24,808 bases of DNA, taken from contig CALBPV010000094.1 of NCBI GenBank assembly GCA_937899265.1, forward strand, positions 1-24,808, in the 5' to 3' direction. This DNA comes from an uncultured Bacteroidales bacterium (GTDB taxonomy: Bacteria > Bacteroidota > Bacteroidia > Bacteroidales > UBA3663). A program made the position numbers and the translations under genes. The notes under the pieces were generated by a model, which saw nothing but the letters and a program-made list of their open reading frames with translations, was not told the origin of the DNA and ran no database searches. Positions 6,319 through 12,648 of this stretch are shown here, piece after piece (position 1 is the stretch's first letter; each line of letters starts with the position of its first letter).

Positions 6319-8244
6319 TTATTTCTTGACGGCGTTGACGGTAGAGATCTCGGTGGTGGCGGCCTGCTCGGTTGCGGCCTGCTTAACAACGACGTTCTCG
6401 TACTTCCATGAGCCGGTCAGCTGGTTGCCCTGATTGGCATCGTAGGTATTCCACTCCAGTCGGTAGGTGCCTGTGGGCAGTTTTGCCTTTGCGACCTCGT
6501 TGATGTTGTAGGATGACTGGATTGTGGCGAAGGGTTCTGCGTTGGCAGCGTCGTCCTGTCGCCATATCTTGATGTCGGCCACGGTGTTGGCGGCGGCATT
6601 CTTGAGGGCCAGCACGCCGAATGGCTGTCGCCGCGGAGCGCAGATGGTCTGCGTGTAGGAGAGCGTCGTGCCGTTGTCGTTGTGGAAGGTGTGGTCATAG
6701 CCCCATGAAGCGCCGCGCCACCAGTTGTAGGAACCCCACTCGCCGGTGAATTTGACGGTCAGTTGGAACTGCACGGTGGATCCGTCGGTGACGTTGCTCT
6801 TGCCGTAGGGAATCTTCCACACCCAGGTGTTGTTGGCGATGAAGTTGCCACGGCTCAAGGCGGGATAGTCGTTGTCGAGTTTGTCATAATTGCGGTCTGA
6901 CTGGTTGAGGTTCTGCGTGATGTACTTATAGTTGACGTCCGCGCCATTGACAGTCTGCTCCACCTTGACATCGGACAGTGTCTCGCTGGTGCTGTTTGAC
7001 CGGCTGTAGGAGAAGTTGAAGCCGATCGAGCCGTTCATCCCTTGTTTCTCGCTGGCACCGCCCGACAGGGAGCCGCCGATGCTCCACGACGAGCCTACGG
7101 TGTAGGTTTTGCTGCCCTCTGTGGTTGTGGGCGACGGGTCTTTGTAGAAGTTGAGGCCATCGATGTCAGAGCCGTCGGCATTGTGCAGCCGATAGTCGAA
7201 CTGGGCGTATTTCATGAAGTAGCCGATGACGCGGTCGTTCGTCCACCCGTGGCTCTCCATGTAGGGTCCCCAGAGCTTGTCGTTCTGCACGTTCACCGAA
7301 CCCTCCACGACGTAGTAGTCGCCGGGGGCGTCGCCCGGATTGCAGCTGAGCACGTAGAAGGGGAAGATTTTGTAGTTCAGCACGGCCACGCTGTTCTTGT
7401 CCAGCCGGTCTGGGTCGCACAATGTGCCTTTGTCTATTTGGTTGTAGAGTTTGATGGCGTAGGACGTGCGATACTCCATATAGTATCGGCTCAGTGCGTC
7501 CTGCGCGTCGTCATCGCTGCTTCGGGTGCGCGCTTTGGCCTCGGCGACGAGTCGCTCATCGACCCACTCCACGAACGGTGCGACGTGAATCTGGTAGTGG
7601 TTCTCGTTGAAGTCGGCCTCGTTGTCGCAGTAGTGCAGGCTATGACTGCGGAAGAAGTCTTCGGAGCCGTCGGACTCCAAGCCGGCTTTTAGCAGCGCGT
7701 CCCATTCCTCCTGGCCTATCTCCCGCTCCTCATTGTTCTGGTCGGCATCCAGCACGGGGTCGTCCTCCAGCATGGTGTAGTGGTGGAAGTCGTTGTCGAA
7801 GGCATAGAGCAGGATGCCGTAGCCGTCGTAGGAGGGAAGGTCGTGCCGACTGCCCAACGTCTCCGAGAGAGACTGCAGGCTGGCCTCCGTCGGGTGTATG
7901 ACAGCGATGATTCCACCGGCGTCATAGACCTCCTTCAGTGCCGCTGCATCGGCCGTCAGGCGGTCAACCGAAACGATGGCCAACCGTGCCGATGCGAGGT
8001 CGCCGGACGAGGGGAACTGTTTGCGCAGCACGGCGGGGAAGTCTTCGTCCACGCCGCTGATGGCTGCATCGATGTAGGCGGGCACTTCGAGGCTGCGCCA
8101 GTCTTGGAACACGGTAATCTGCGAACTGCTCTCTTCGGGCGATGTTTCGCCTGTGATGTTGTTGTCGTTGTTGTCAACGCACGATGCCAAACCCGACAGC
8201 ATCGGCAGTGCAAGCATCCAGAATTTAAGAAAGTTCTTTCTCAT
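6319..8244 (-). CDS. Leukocidin/beta-channel cytolysin-like lipoprotein
   Basis: The 641-aa product starts with a lipoprotein signal peptide (MRKNFLKFWMLALPMLSGLASC, written here only to identify the LASC lipobox with Cys22), so it is probably an outer-membrane or surface lipoprotein. Residues 40-300 form an acidic N-terminal region including an alpha/beta-looking stretch (ARLAIVSVDRL, GGIIAVIHPTE). Residues 310-600 are beta-rich: a Gly/Ser-rich amphipathic segment (TVGSSWSIGGSLSG, then GSIGFNFSYSRSNST at 406-420) resembles a pore-forming stem. WVWKIPYG and YNWWRGASWGYDHTF (506-520) resemble the rim and cap region of the leukocidin/Vibrio cytolysin family. The assignment is from pattern recognition only. 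It is far longer than the roughly 300-aa staphylococcal toxins. It has its own promoter and no obvious partner gene. Confidence 0.6.
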   Translation of the reverse strand: MRKNFLKFWMLALPMLSGLASCVDNNDNNITGETSPEESSSQITVFQDWRSLEVPAYIDAAISGVDEDFPAVLRKQFPSSGDLASARLAIVSVDRLTADAAALKEVYDAGGIIAVIHPTEASLQSLSETLGSRHDLPSYDGYGILLYAFDNDFHHYTMLEDDPVLDADQNNEEREIGQEEWDALLKAGLESDGSEDFFRSHSLHYCDNEADFNENHYQIHVAPFVEWVDERLVAEAKARTRSSDDDAQDALSRYYMEYRTSYAIKLYNQIDKGTLCDPDRLDKNSVAVLNYKIFPFYVLSCNPGDAPGDYYVVEGSVNVQNDKLWGPYMESHGWTNDRVIGYFMKYAQFDYRLHNADGSDIDGLNFYKDPSPTTTEGSKTYTVGSSWSIGGSLSGGASEKQGMNGSIGFNFSYSRSNSTSETLSDVKVEQTVNGADVNYKYITQNLNQSDRNYDKLDNDYPALSRGNFIANNTWVWKIPYGKSNVTDGSTVQFQLTVKFTGEWGSYNWWRGASWGYDHTFHNDNGTTLSYTQTICAPRRQPFGVLALKNAAANTVADIKIWRQDDAANAEPFATIQSSYNINEVAKAKLPTGTYRLEWNTYDANQGNQLTGSWKYENVVVKQAATEQAATTEISTVNAVKK

Positions 8245-8404
8245 TTTAATGTTTTTATTACATGGGTTAATAAAATGTCATCTTTTACTCACTCGGTCAA
8301 CGCAATTGACTACCCTCACCTCATCCATGATTTCCTCTTTGCCGATGAGGCCCGATTACAAACCCGACCGAGCGGAGCGGACGAAACTATTGTGAAATAC
8401 GCTG
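8245..8404 (-). other. Long 5' leader of the cytolysin-like gene
   Basis: The stretch between the predicted promoter and the start codon has no convincing gene on either strand. It ends in an A/T-rich segment just before the ATG, the usual Bacteroidetes ribosome-entry context. I see no riboswitch I can name. Confidence 0.4.
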
Positions 8405-8434
8405 CAAATATAAGGAAAAATTCCGAACTCTCAA
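8405..8434 (-). promoter_or_regulatory. Promoter of the cytolysin-like lipoprotein
   Basis: The minus strand has TTG (8432-8434), a 19-base spacer and TATATTTG (8405-8412), matching the Bacteroidetes sigma-70 consensus at both elements. The predicted start near 8399 gives a leader of about 155 bases before the ATG at 8244, which is long for this window. Confidence 0.65.
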
Positions 8435-8521
8435 CATTTTTTCACAATTTTAACGCTTCCACAAGCCTTGTGACAGGGAATTGCGGAGAATTTCGGTGGT
8501 TTCGGGGGCGTTTTTGCCGGG

Positions 8522-8665
8522 TTACGGTCTTGATACTCTACAGATTGCACAGATTGAACGGATTGGGTATGCGCCCCTTCATATCGATTCAGGGTTCATC
8601 AGCAGACGTGCGACACGTCCGTTCCCATCAATAAAAGGGTGGATAAACACGGCCTTACAGGCCGT
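8522..8665 (-). pseudogene. Fic-domain (AMPylator) gene fragment
   Basis: On the minus strand the frame reads ACKAVFIHPFIDGNGRVAR then LLMN, the core Fic motif HPFxxGNGRxxR (motif at 8615-8641) with the expected upstream IHPF context and downstream LLMN helix. The frame is closed by stops on both sides (8666-8668 and 8579-8581). After the second stop the same frame continues RGAYPIRSI, close to the usual GYP stretch that follows LLMN in Fic proteins. Intact Fic proteins of this type are about 300-380 aa; only about 45 residues survive. Fic enzymes transfer AMP to hydroxyl side chains and often act in toxin-antitoxin or self-regulating pairs. This copy cannot be functional. It was too short and too broken for ordinary ORF calling. 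Confidence 0.78.
8649..8665. terminator. 7-bp stem hairpin after the metallopeptidase gene
   Basis: ACGGCCT, a three-base loop and AGGCCGT form a perfect inverted repeat. On the minus strand it lies about 45 bases past the metallopeptidase stop and is followed by GTTTAT, a weak T-tract. It could end that transcript. It also overlaps the Fic remnant, so it may be chance coding palindromy. Confidence 0.35.
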
Positions 8666-8709
8666 TTAGGTCACCCGGCGAAACTTGAATATATATTTAA
8701 ATGGAGAAA

Positions 8710-9384
8710 TTATCGGTTTCTGCCTCCCATAAAGATGGCGATATAATACAACAGCGTAGCCAGCGAGCTCACGGCAGCTATCACATAAGTGTAAGCGGCG
8801 GCTTTCAATGCCGACTCGGCTTTCTTCTGCGTCACCCCTGAGGTCAGTCCGCTGTGGTCCAACCAAGCCAAAGCCCGCTTGGAAGCATCAATCTCGACAG
8901 GCAATGTCACAATCGAGAACAACGTTGTCACACCGAAAAGGATGATGCCCAGAAGCATTATCTGCGGAAAGCTTTTAATCAGCAACATTCCGACAAGCAA
9001 TACAATGGTTACCAATTTGCTCGAGAAATTGACTGCCGGCACCAGTTTCGACCTCAGCGTCAGCGGCGCATAGCCGAATTTGTGCTGTAAGGCGTGTCCG
9101 CATTCGTGGGCGGCTACAGCGGCAGCTGCAACAGAGGCCACATTATAGACGTCATCGCTCAAGTTGAGCGTTTTGTTCACGGGGTTATAATGGTCGGTGA
9201 GCGAGCCACGTGTGCTCAACACATTCACATCGGTGATTCCGTAGTCGTGCAGCATCTTCTCCGCCACTTGCTTACCCGTCATGATGACGGGAATTTTGGA
9301 ATATTCCTTGAATTTGTTGTCCAAGTTCTTTTGAATCAACCAGCTCACAATGGCGATGCCGATGAAGAGAATCCAATACCACAT
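8710..9384 (-). CDS. YugP-like neutral zinc metallopeptidase (Zn_peptidase_2)
   Basis: I take the start at 9384 (MWYWILFIGIAIVSW), giving 224 aa; an upstream extension to 9477 adds a polar, non-conserved 31 residues. After an N-terminal membrane helix come VIMTGKQVAEKMLHDYGI, DHYNPVNKTLNLSDDVY and the zinc motif HECGH (93-97) in AAHECGHALQH. A loop, two hydrophobic segments (about 113-155) and a C-terminal membrane helix ending IAIFMGGRNR follow. This is the full layout of the YugP family (Pfam PF04298), integral membrane metallopeptidases of unclear substrate. A run of A residues before ATG is the usual translation signal here. The gene follows ygiQ by 121 bases on the same strand. Confidence 0.9.
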   Translation of the reverse strand: MWYWILFIGIAIVSWLIQKNLDNKFKEYSKIPVIMTGKQVAEKMLHDYGITDVNVLSTRGSLTDHYNPVNKTLNLSDDVYNVASVAAAAVAAHECGHALQHKFGYAPLTLRSKLVPAVNFSSKLVTIVLLVGMLLIKSFPQIMLLGIILFGVTTLFSIVTLPVEIDASKRALAWLDHSGLTSGVTQKKAESALKAAAYTYVIAAVSSLATLLYYIAIFMGGRNR

Positions 9385-9505
9385 AGTTTTGTTTTTTTTA
9401 GAGTTAATTCTTACTGAGGAATCGAAATAATCGGAGGATTCTGATTCCTGCTTGTTTGTTTGCAAAAACCGTGCCAACGGGACAATTTGTCAGTATTCTG
9501 CTCTC

Positions 9506-11467
9506 CTACCCTTTCCTCGGATTGCTTCGGTTGCCGCGGTCGTATCGGTTGGGCTTCTTTCTGTCGCCCTGTTTGCCGAACCAAGTCTGGGAATTTCCTT
9601 TGGGAACGCAATTTCCGACTCTCTGTTGCGAGGTTCCCGGACCGTGTCCCAATCCTCCGAAGAGTTTTGTCACCAAATCCAAGCGACCGGCCCGTTGGAG
9701 GGCTTTGGTAAGCGGCACCCTGTTCTCGGGCTGATACCAGAAGAACCATTGTCGCTGTCGCAGTTTTTCCTCCGGAGAATGGGCACAGAAGATCGGCTCA
9801 AGCGTGTAGGGATGATAGCCCGTGTAGTAAATCTCGGTCGAGACAGTCATCGGGGTCGGTGTGAAGTCCTGCACCTGTTCCAACTTGAAATCCAGACGTT
9901 TGGTCTCGGCAGCCAGTTCCGCCATGTCAATCTCGGTCGAGCCGGGATGGGATGAGATAAAGTAAGGAATGATTTGCTGTTTCAATCCTGCCCTGCGGTT
10001 CACTTCGTCAAAAAGAGCTTTGAACCGATGAAACAGCGAGAAACTTGGTTTCCGCATTATCTTCAAGGTGGCCTCCGAGGTATGTTCGGGAGCCACTTTG
10101 AGTCGTCCGGAAACGTGGCGGGCAATCAATTCCTCGGCATACCTCAGTCCGCCCTCCTTGAACTCTCCGTTCTTGCCTTCATGGAGCACAAGGTCATATC
10201 TCACGCCGCTGCCTACAAAAGACTTCTTTACGCCGGGCATGGCATCCACGGCCTTGTAGATTTCGAGCAAAGGCCGATGATCGACGTTCAGGTTGGGACA
10301 AATCACGGGAGCACAGCAGGATGGTTTCTTGCATTTCTCACAGAGTTTCATGTCCTTGCCGTGCATGCGATACATATTGGCGCTGGGGCCTCCCAAATCG
10401 GAAATATAACCCTTGAAATCGGGCATCTTGGTCACCTGTTCCACTTCGCGCAGGATACTTTCTTTCGACCGCGAAGCGATGAATTTGCCCTGATGGGCTG
10501 AAATGGTGCAGAAAGCACAGCCTCCGAAACATCCGCGGTGCATACATACCGAGTGGCGTATCATCTCGTAGGCCGGAATCCGTTTCCCGTTATATCGGGG
10601 ATGGGGCATACGGGTATAGGGCAAATCGAAAGAGGCATCGACTTCCTCTGTGGTCAGCGGCGGCCACGGTTCATTCACCAATACGGCTACGTTGCCTGTC
10701 TGTTGCCAAATGCGGGCAGCGTGCCATTTGTTGCTCTCTTCCTCGATGTGGCGGAAATTGTCGGCCTGTTTCTTTTTGTCGTGAAGACAGTCCTCGTAAC
10801 TCCAAAGCACTACATCTTTTTCCTCGTCCACCTCCTCGCGGCGGGGAGCGGAGGGCATCCTCACCACCGTCTGCGGAATATCCTTGAGCGATTCGACACC
10901 CAGACCTTCGTCCAAACGGCGGGCTATCTCCAGCATCGTCTTCTCTCCCATTCCGTAGGCAATGACATCTGCCTTGCATTCTGTCAGCAGACTGGGTCTG
11001 AGCCTGTCTTCCCAATAATCATAGTAGGACAATCTTCGCAGACTTGCCTCGATGCCGCCCAATATAATAGGAGAATCGGGCCAGAACGTCCGAATCATTT
11101 CCGAATAGACAATGCTCGGCATGTCGGGACGCATTCCTGCCTTCCCGTCGGGGGTGTAGGCATCGTCCGAACGACGGCGGCGGGCGGCAGTATAATGGTT
11201 CACCATCGAATCCATCGCACCGGGAGAAATGCCGAAAAACAGTCTCGGCTTTCCCAGCTTTCTGAAGTCGCGTCCGTCATCACGCCAGTTGGGCTGCGGC
11301 ACAATGGCCACACGGTAGCCGGCAGCTTCGAGCACGCGGCCAATCACAGCCGCCCCGAAGGACGGATGATCCACGTATGCATCCCCCGAGAACAGGATTA
11401 CATCCAGTTCTTTCCAGCCTCTGGCTTCTGTTTCTTTTACCGATGTCGGCAACCAATCTGTTATCAT
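9506..11467 (-). CDS. ygiQ: YgiQ family radical SAM protein
   Basis: The 653-aa protein (start MITDWLPTSVKE at 11467; an 18-residue upstream extension to 11521 is not family-like) matches the YgiQ/UPF0313 family. Landmarks are ELDVILFSGDAYVDHPSFG near residues 20-38, the B12-binding-like N-terminal domain with IILGGIEASLRR at 134-145, and the radical SAM cluster motif CFGGCAFC (Cys313, Cys317, Cys320), followed by the TIM-barrel segment with VAPEHTSEATLKIM and PYFISSHPG. The C-terminus is basic and low in complexity (RKKPNRYDRGNRSNPRKG), as is common for the family. The enzyme should bind a [4Fe-4S] cluster and SAM; its substrate is not known to me. A TATCTTTG box lies only about eight bases before the chosen ATG. 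Confidence 0.93.
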   Translation of the reverse strand: MITDWLPTSVKETEARGWKELDVILFSGDAYVDHPSFGAAVIGRVLEAAGYRVAIVPQPNWRDDGRDFRKLGKPRLFFGISPGAMDSMVNHYTAARRRRSDDAYTPDGKAGMRPDMPSIVYSEMIRTFWPDSPIILGGIEASLRRLSYYDYWEDRLRPSLLTECKADVIAYGMGEKTMLEIARRLDEGLGVESLKDIPQTVVRMPSAPRREEVDEEKDVVLWSYEDCLHDKKKQADNFRHIEEESNKWHAARIWQQTGNVAVLVNEPWPPLTTEEVDASFDLPYTRMPHPRYNGKRIPAYEMIRHSVCMHRGCFGGCAFCTISAHQGKFIASRSKESILREVEQVTKMPDFKGYISDLGGPSANMYRMHGKDMKLCEKCKKPSCCAPVICPNLNVDHRPLLEIYKAVDAMPGVKKSFVGSGVRYDLVLHEGKNGEFKEGGLRYAEELIARHVSGRLKVAPEHTSEATLKIMRKPSFSLFHRFKALFDEVNRRAGLKQQIIPYFISSHPGSTEIDMAELAAETKRLDFKLEQVQDFTPTPMTVSTEIYYTGYHPYTLEPIFCAHSPEEKLRQRQWFFWYQPENRVPLTKALQRAGRLDLVTKLFGGLGHGPGTSQQRVGNCVPKGNSQTWFGKQGDRKKPNRYDRGNRSNPRKG

Positions 11468-11474
11468 ACGGGTA

Positions 11475-11482
11475 CAAAGATA
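11475..11482 (-). promoter_or_regulatory. Bacteroidetes -7 box immediately before ygiQ
   Basis: The minus strand reads TATCTTTG, matching TAnnTTTG. It ends eight bases from the ygiQ ATG, so a transcript would start at or within a few bases of the start codon. No TTG lies at the expected -33 distance, which weakens the call. Confidence 0.4.
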
Positions 11483-11566
11483 GTGTTTTTTTGCAACATA
11501 GACTTTATAAAAACTCCTCAAAAATCACTTTTTTCGCACTTTTTCCTCATTTTTTCCGATTTTGAT

Positions 11567-11597
11567 TTGGACATCTTCCATTTTTCGCTTATCTTTG
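11567..11597 (+). promoter_or_regulatory. Promoter of tRNA-Val
   Basis: TTG (11567-11569), a 20-base spacer and TATCTTTG (11590-11597) match the Bacteroidetes promoter consensus on the plus strand. The predicted transcript starts near 11604, about 93 bases before the tRNA, so the precursor has a leader that includes a copy of the first 12 bases of the tRNA. Confidence 0.65.
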
Positions 11598-11637
11598 CAC
11601 CCGCAATCAGGAAATCCGACACGATTGGATTGTATTT

Positions 11638-11649
11638 GGACGCTTAGCT
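11638..11649 (+). repeat. Partial duplicate of the tRNA-Val 5' end
   Basis: GGACGCTTAGCT here is identical to the first 12 bases of the tRNA at 11697-11708, with the preceding T also shared. The match then stops. It is inside the predicted tRNA precursor leader and could compete for pairing with the tRNA 3' acceptor strand. Confidence 0.6.
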
Positions 11650-11696
11650 TTTTAACGGTTGCCTGCGGCGACCTAAAGCTAATCTTCCAATTTCAT

Positions 11697-11771
11697 GGAC
11701 GCTTAGCTCAGCTGGTTCAGAGCGTCTGCCTTACAAGCAGAGGGTCGGGGGTTCGAATCCCTCAGCGTCCA
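11697..11771 (+). tRNA. tRNA-Val (anticodon UAC)
   Basis: The 75-base sequence folds as a standard cloverleaf. The acceptor stem pairs GGACGCT (11697-11703) with AGCGTCC (11764-11770), A11771 is the discriminator, TAGCTCAGCTGG forms the D arm, and the anticodon stem-loop TCTGC-CTTACAA-GCAGA has TAC at positions 34-36. The T arm GGGGGTTCGAATCCCTC contains the invariant GTTCGA. TAC reads GTA and other valine codons. Two C residues follow the discriminator but no full CCA is encoded, so CCA is probably added enzymatically. Confidence 0.97.
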
Positions 11772-11783
11772 CCGGAAAAACAA

Positions 11784-11820
11784 AACCTTCTCCTTTTCGG
11801 GAGAAGGTTTTTCCTTTTAT
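11784..11820. terminator. Bidirectional rho-independent terminator between tRNA-Val and batE
   Basis: A perfect 10-bp stem pairs AACCTTCTCC (11784-11793) with GGAGAAGGTT (11800-11809) across a six-base loop. It is followed by TTTCCTTTT on the plus strand and by TTTTGTTTTT on the minus strand. It ends the tRNA transcript and, in the other direction, the bat operon whose last stop is at 11833. Confidence 0.9.
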
Positions 11821-11832
11821 AGGGTTATAACC

Positions 11833-12648
11833 TCAAATGACTTCAACGGAGGATTGCGGCAGCCAACCGACGTTGCCGTCCGAGAGCTCTATTTCTGCCC
11901 AACCGCTGAGGGTGGAACGGAGACGCACCTTGGTGCCTTCATGCAGAGTGAAAAGCTGGGTGCCGGAATCGGCGGGTGAAGAACGAACGGTCACTGTAGG
12001 AGCCATCACGATGGCATAATCGCGATGGACCAGACGATTGTTCTGCGCATCGGCATAGAAATAGGAAACGGCGGCGAGAGCCAAAGCCAAAAGAGCCAAA
12101 TAGAAACCGAACCGGCGCAATCCCCGTTTGCGACCGAAGAAATAGACGGCAGAAAACACAAGGAAGAGCAGGAAACACACAATCACCAACCGACTCCACA
12201 CGAGAGCCGAAAAGCAATCGCGCAGAGCGTTGCTCCAAGTGACGAAGACGGGAGGTGTGATGGTCTCTATCTTATCGACCGTCTGCGCTTGGGCCATGGC
12301 GAGGTTCACTTTGGCATCCTCATCTCCGGGATTGAGCAGAAGACAACGCTCGAGGTTGAGAATGGCCCGTGCGTATTCTTTCTGTTTGAAATAGGCACAG
12401 CCCAAGTTGTAATAAAGAGCTGCCGAGGCTCCGCGTTGGGCGATGAGACCCTCATAGAGTTGAATGGCCTGCGCATAGTCGGCTGCATCGTAGCTCTGTT
12501 GAGCCTGGGCAATGGACTTGCCGGCATCGAGTGCCGGAGGCAGAGAGGATACGGAACCTTCTTCAGCGGCAACGGAAAGGCTGTCCTGTGCTGCAAGAGG
12601 TGCTATGGAGAAAACGGCCCAAAGGAGGGCAAGGAGGATATGTCTCAT
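11833..12648 (-). CDS. batE: BatE: TPR and SH3 domain envelope protein
   Basis: The 271-aa product has a cleavable-type signal peptide (MRHILLALLWAVFSIAPLAAQ) and a tetratricopeptide region (about 45-115) with AIQLYEGLIAQRGASAALYY and YARAILNLERCLLLNPGDED. Two membrane helices lie near 150-170 and 180-198, and a C-terminal bacterial SH3 domain (about 210-271) contains VTVRSSPADSG, LHEGTKVRL and GWLPQSSVEVI. This is the BatE layout: a TPR/SH3 protein closing the Bacteroides aerotolerance operon. Its start overlaps the batD stop by four bases (ATGA), so translation is probably coupled. It likely acts at the inner membrane with its SH3 domain on the periplasmic side; the partner is not known from sequence. 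Confidence 0.88.
   Translation of the reverse strand: MRHILLALLWAVFSIAPLAAQDSLSVAAEEGSVSSLPPALDAGKSIAQAQQSYDAADYAQAIQLYEGLIAQRGASAALYYNLGCAYFKQKEYARAILNLERCLLLNPGDEDAKVNLAMAQAQTVDKIETITPPVFVTWSNALRDCFSALVWSRLVIVCFLLFLVFSAVYFFGRKRGLRRFGFYLALLALALAAVSYFYADAQNNRLVHRDYAIVMAPTVTVRSSPADSGTQLFTLHEGTKVRLRSTLSGWAEIELSDGNVGWLPQSSVEVI

Noticed and set aside
9385..9477. A 31-residue N-terminal extension of the metallopeptidase
   Set aside because: The extension is polar and unlike the family, whereas the downstream ATG starts directly at the conserved membrane helix and follows an A-rich tract.
9385..9505. A promoter or terminator between ygiQ and the metallopeptidase
   Set aside because: There is a weak seven-base inverted repeat (AGGAATC with GATTCCT) but no T-run and no TAnnTTTG box.
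10538..11647. A 369-codon plus-strand open frame
   Set aside because: It runs antisense to ygiQ, whose radical SAM motifs are complete; the antisense product shows no domain.
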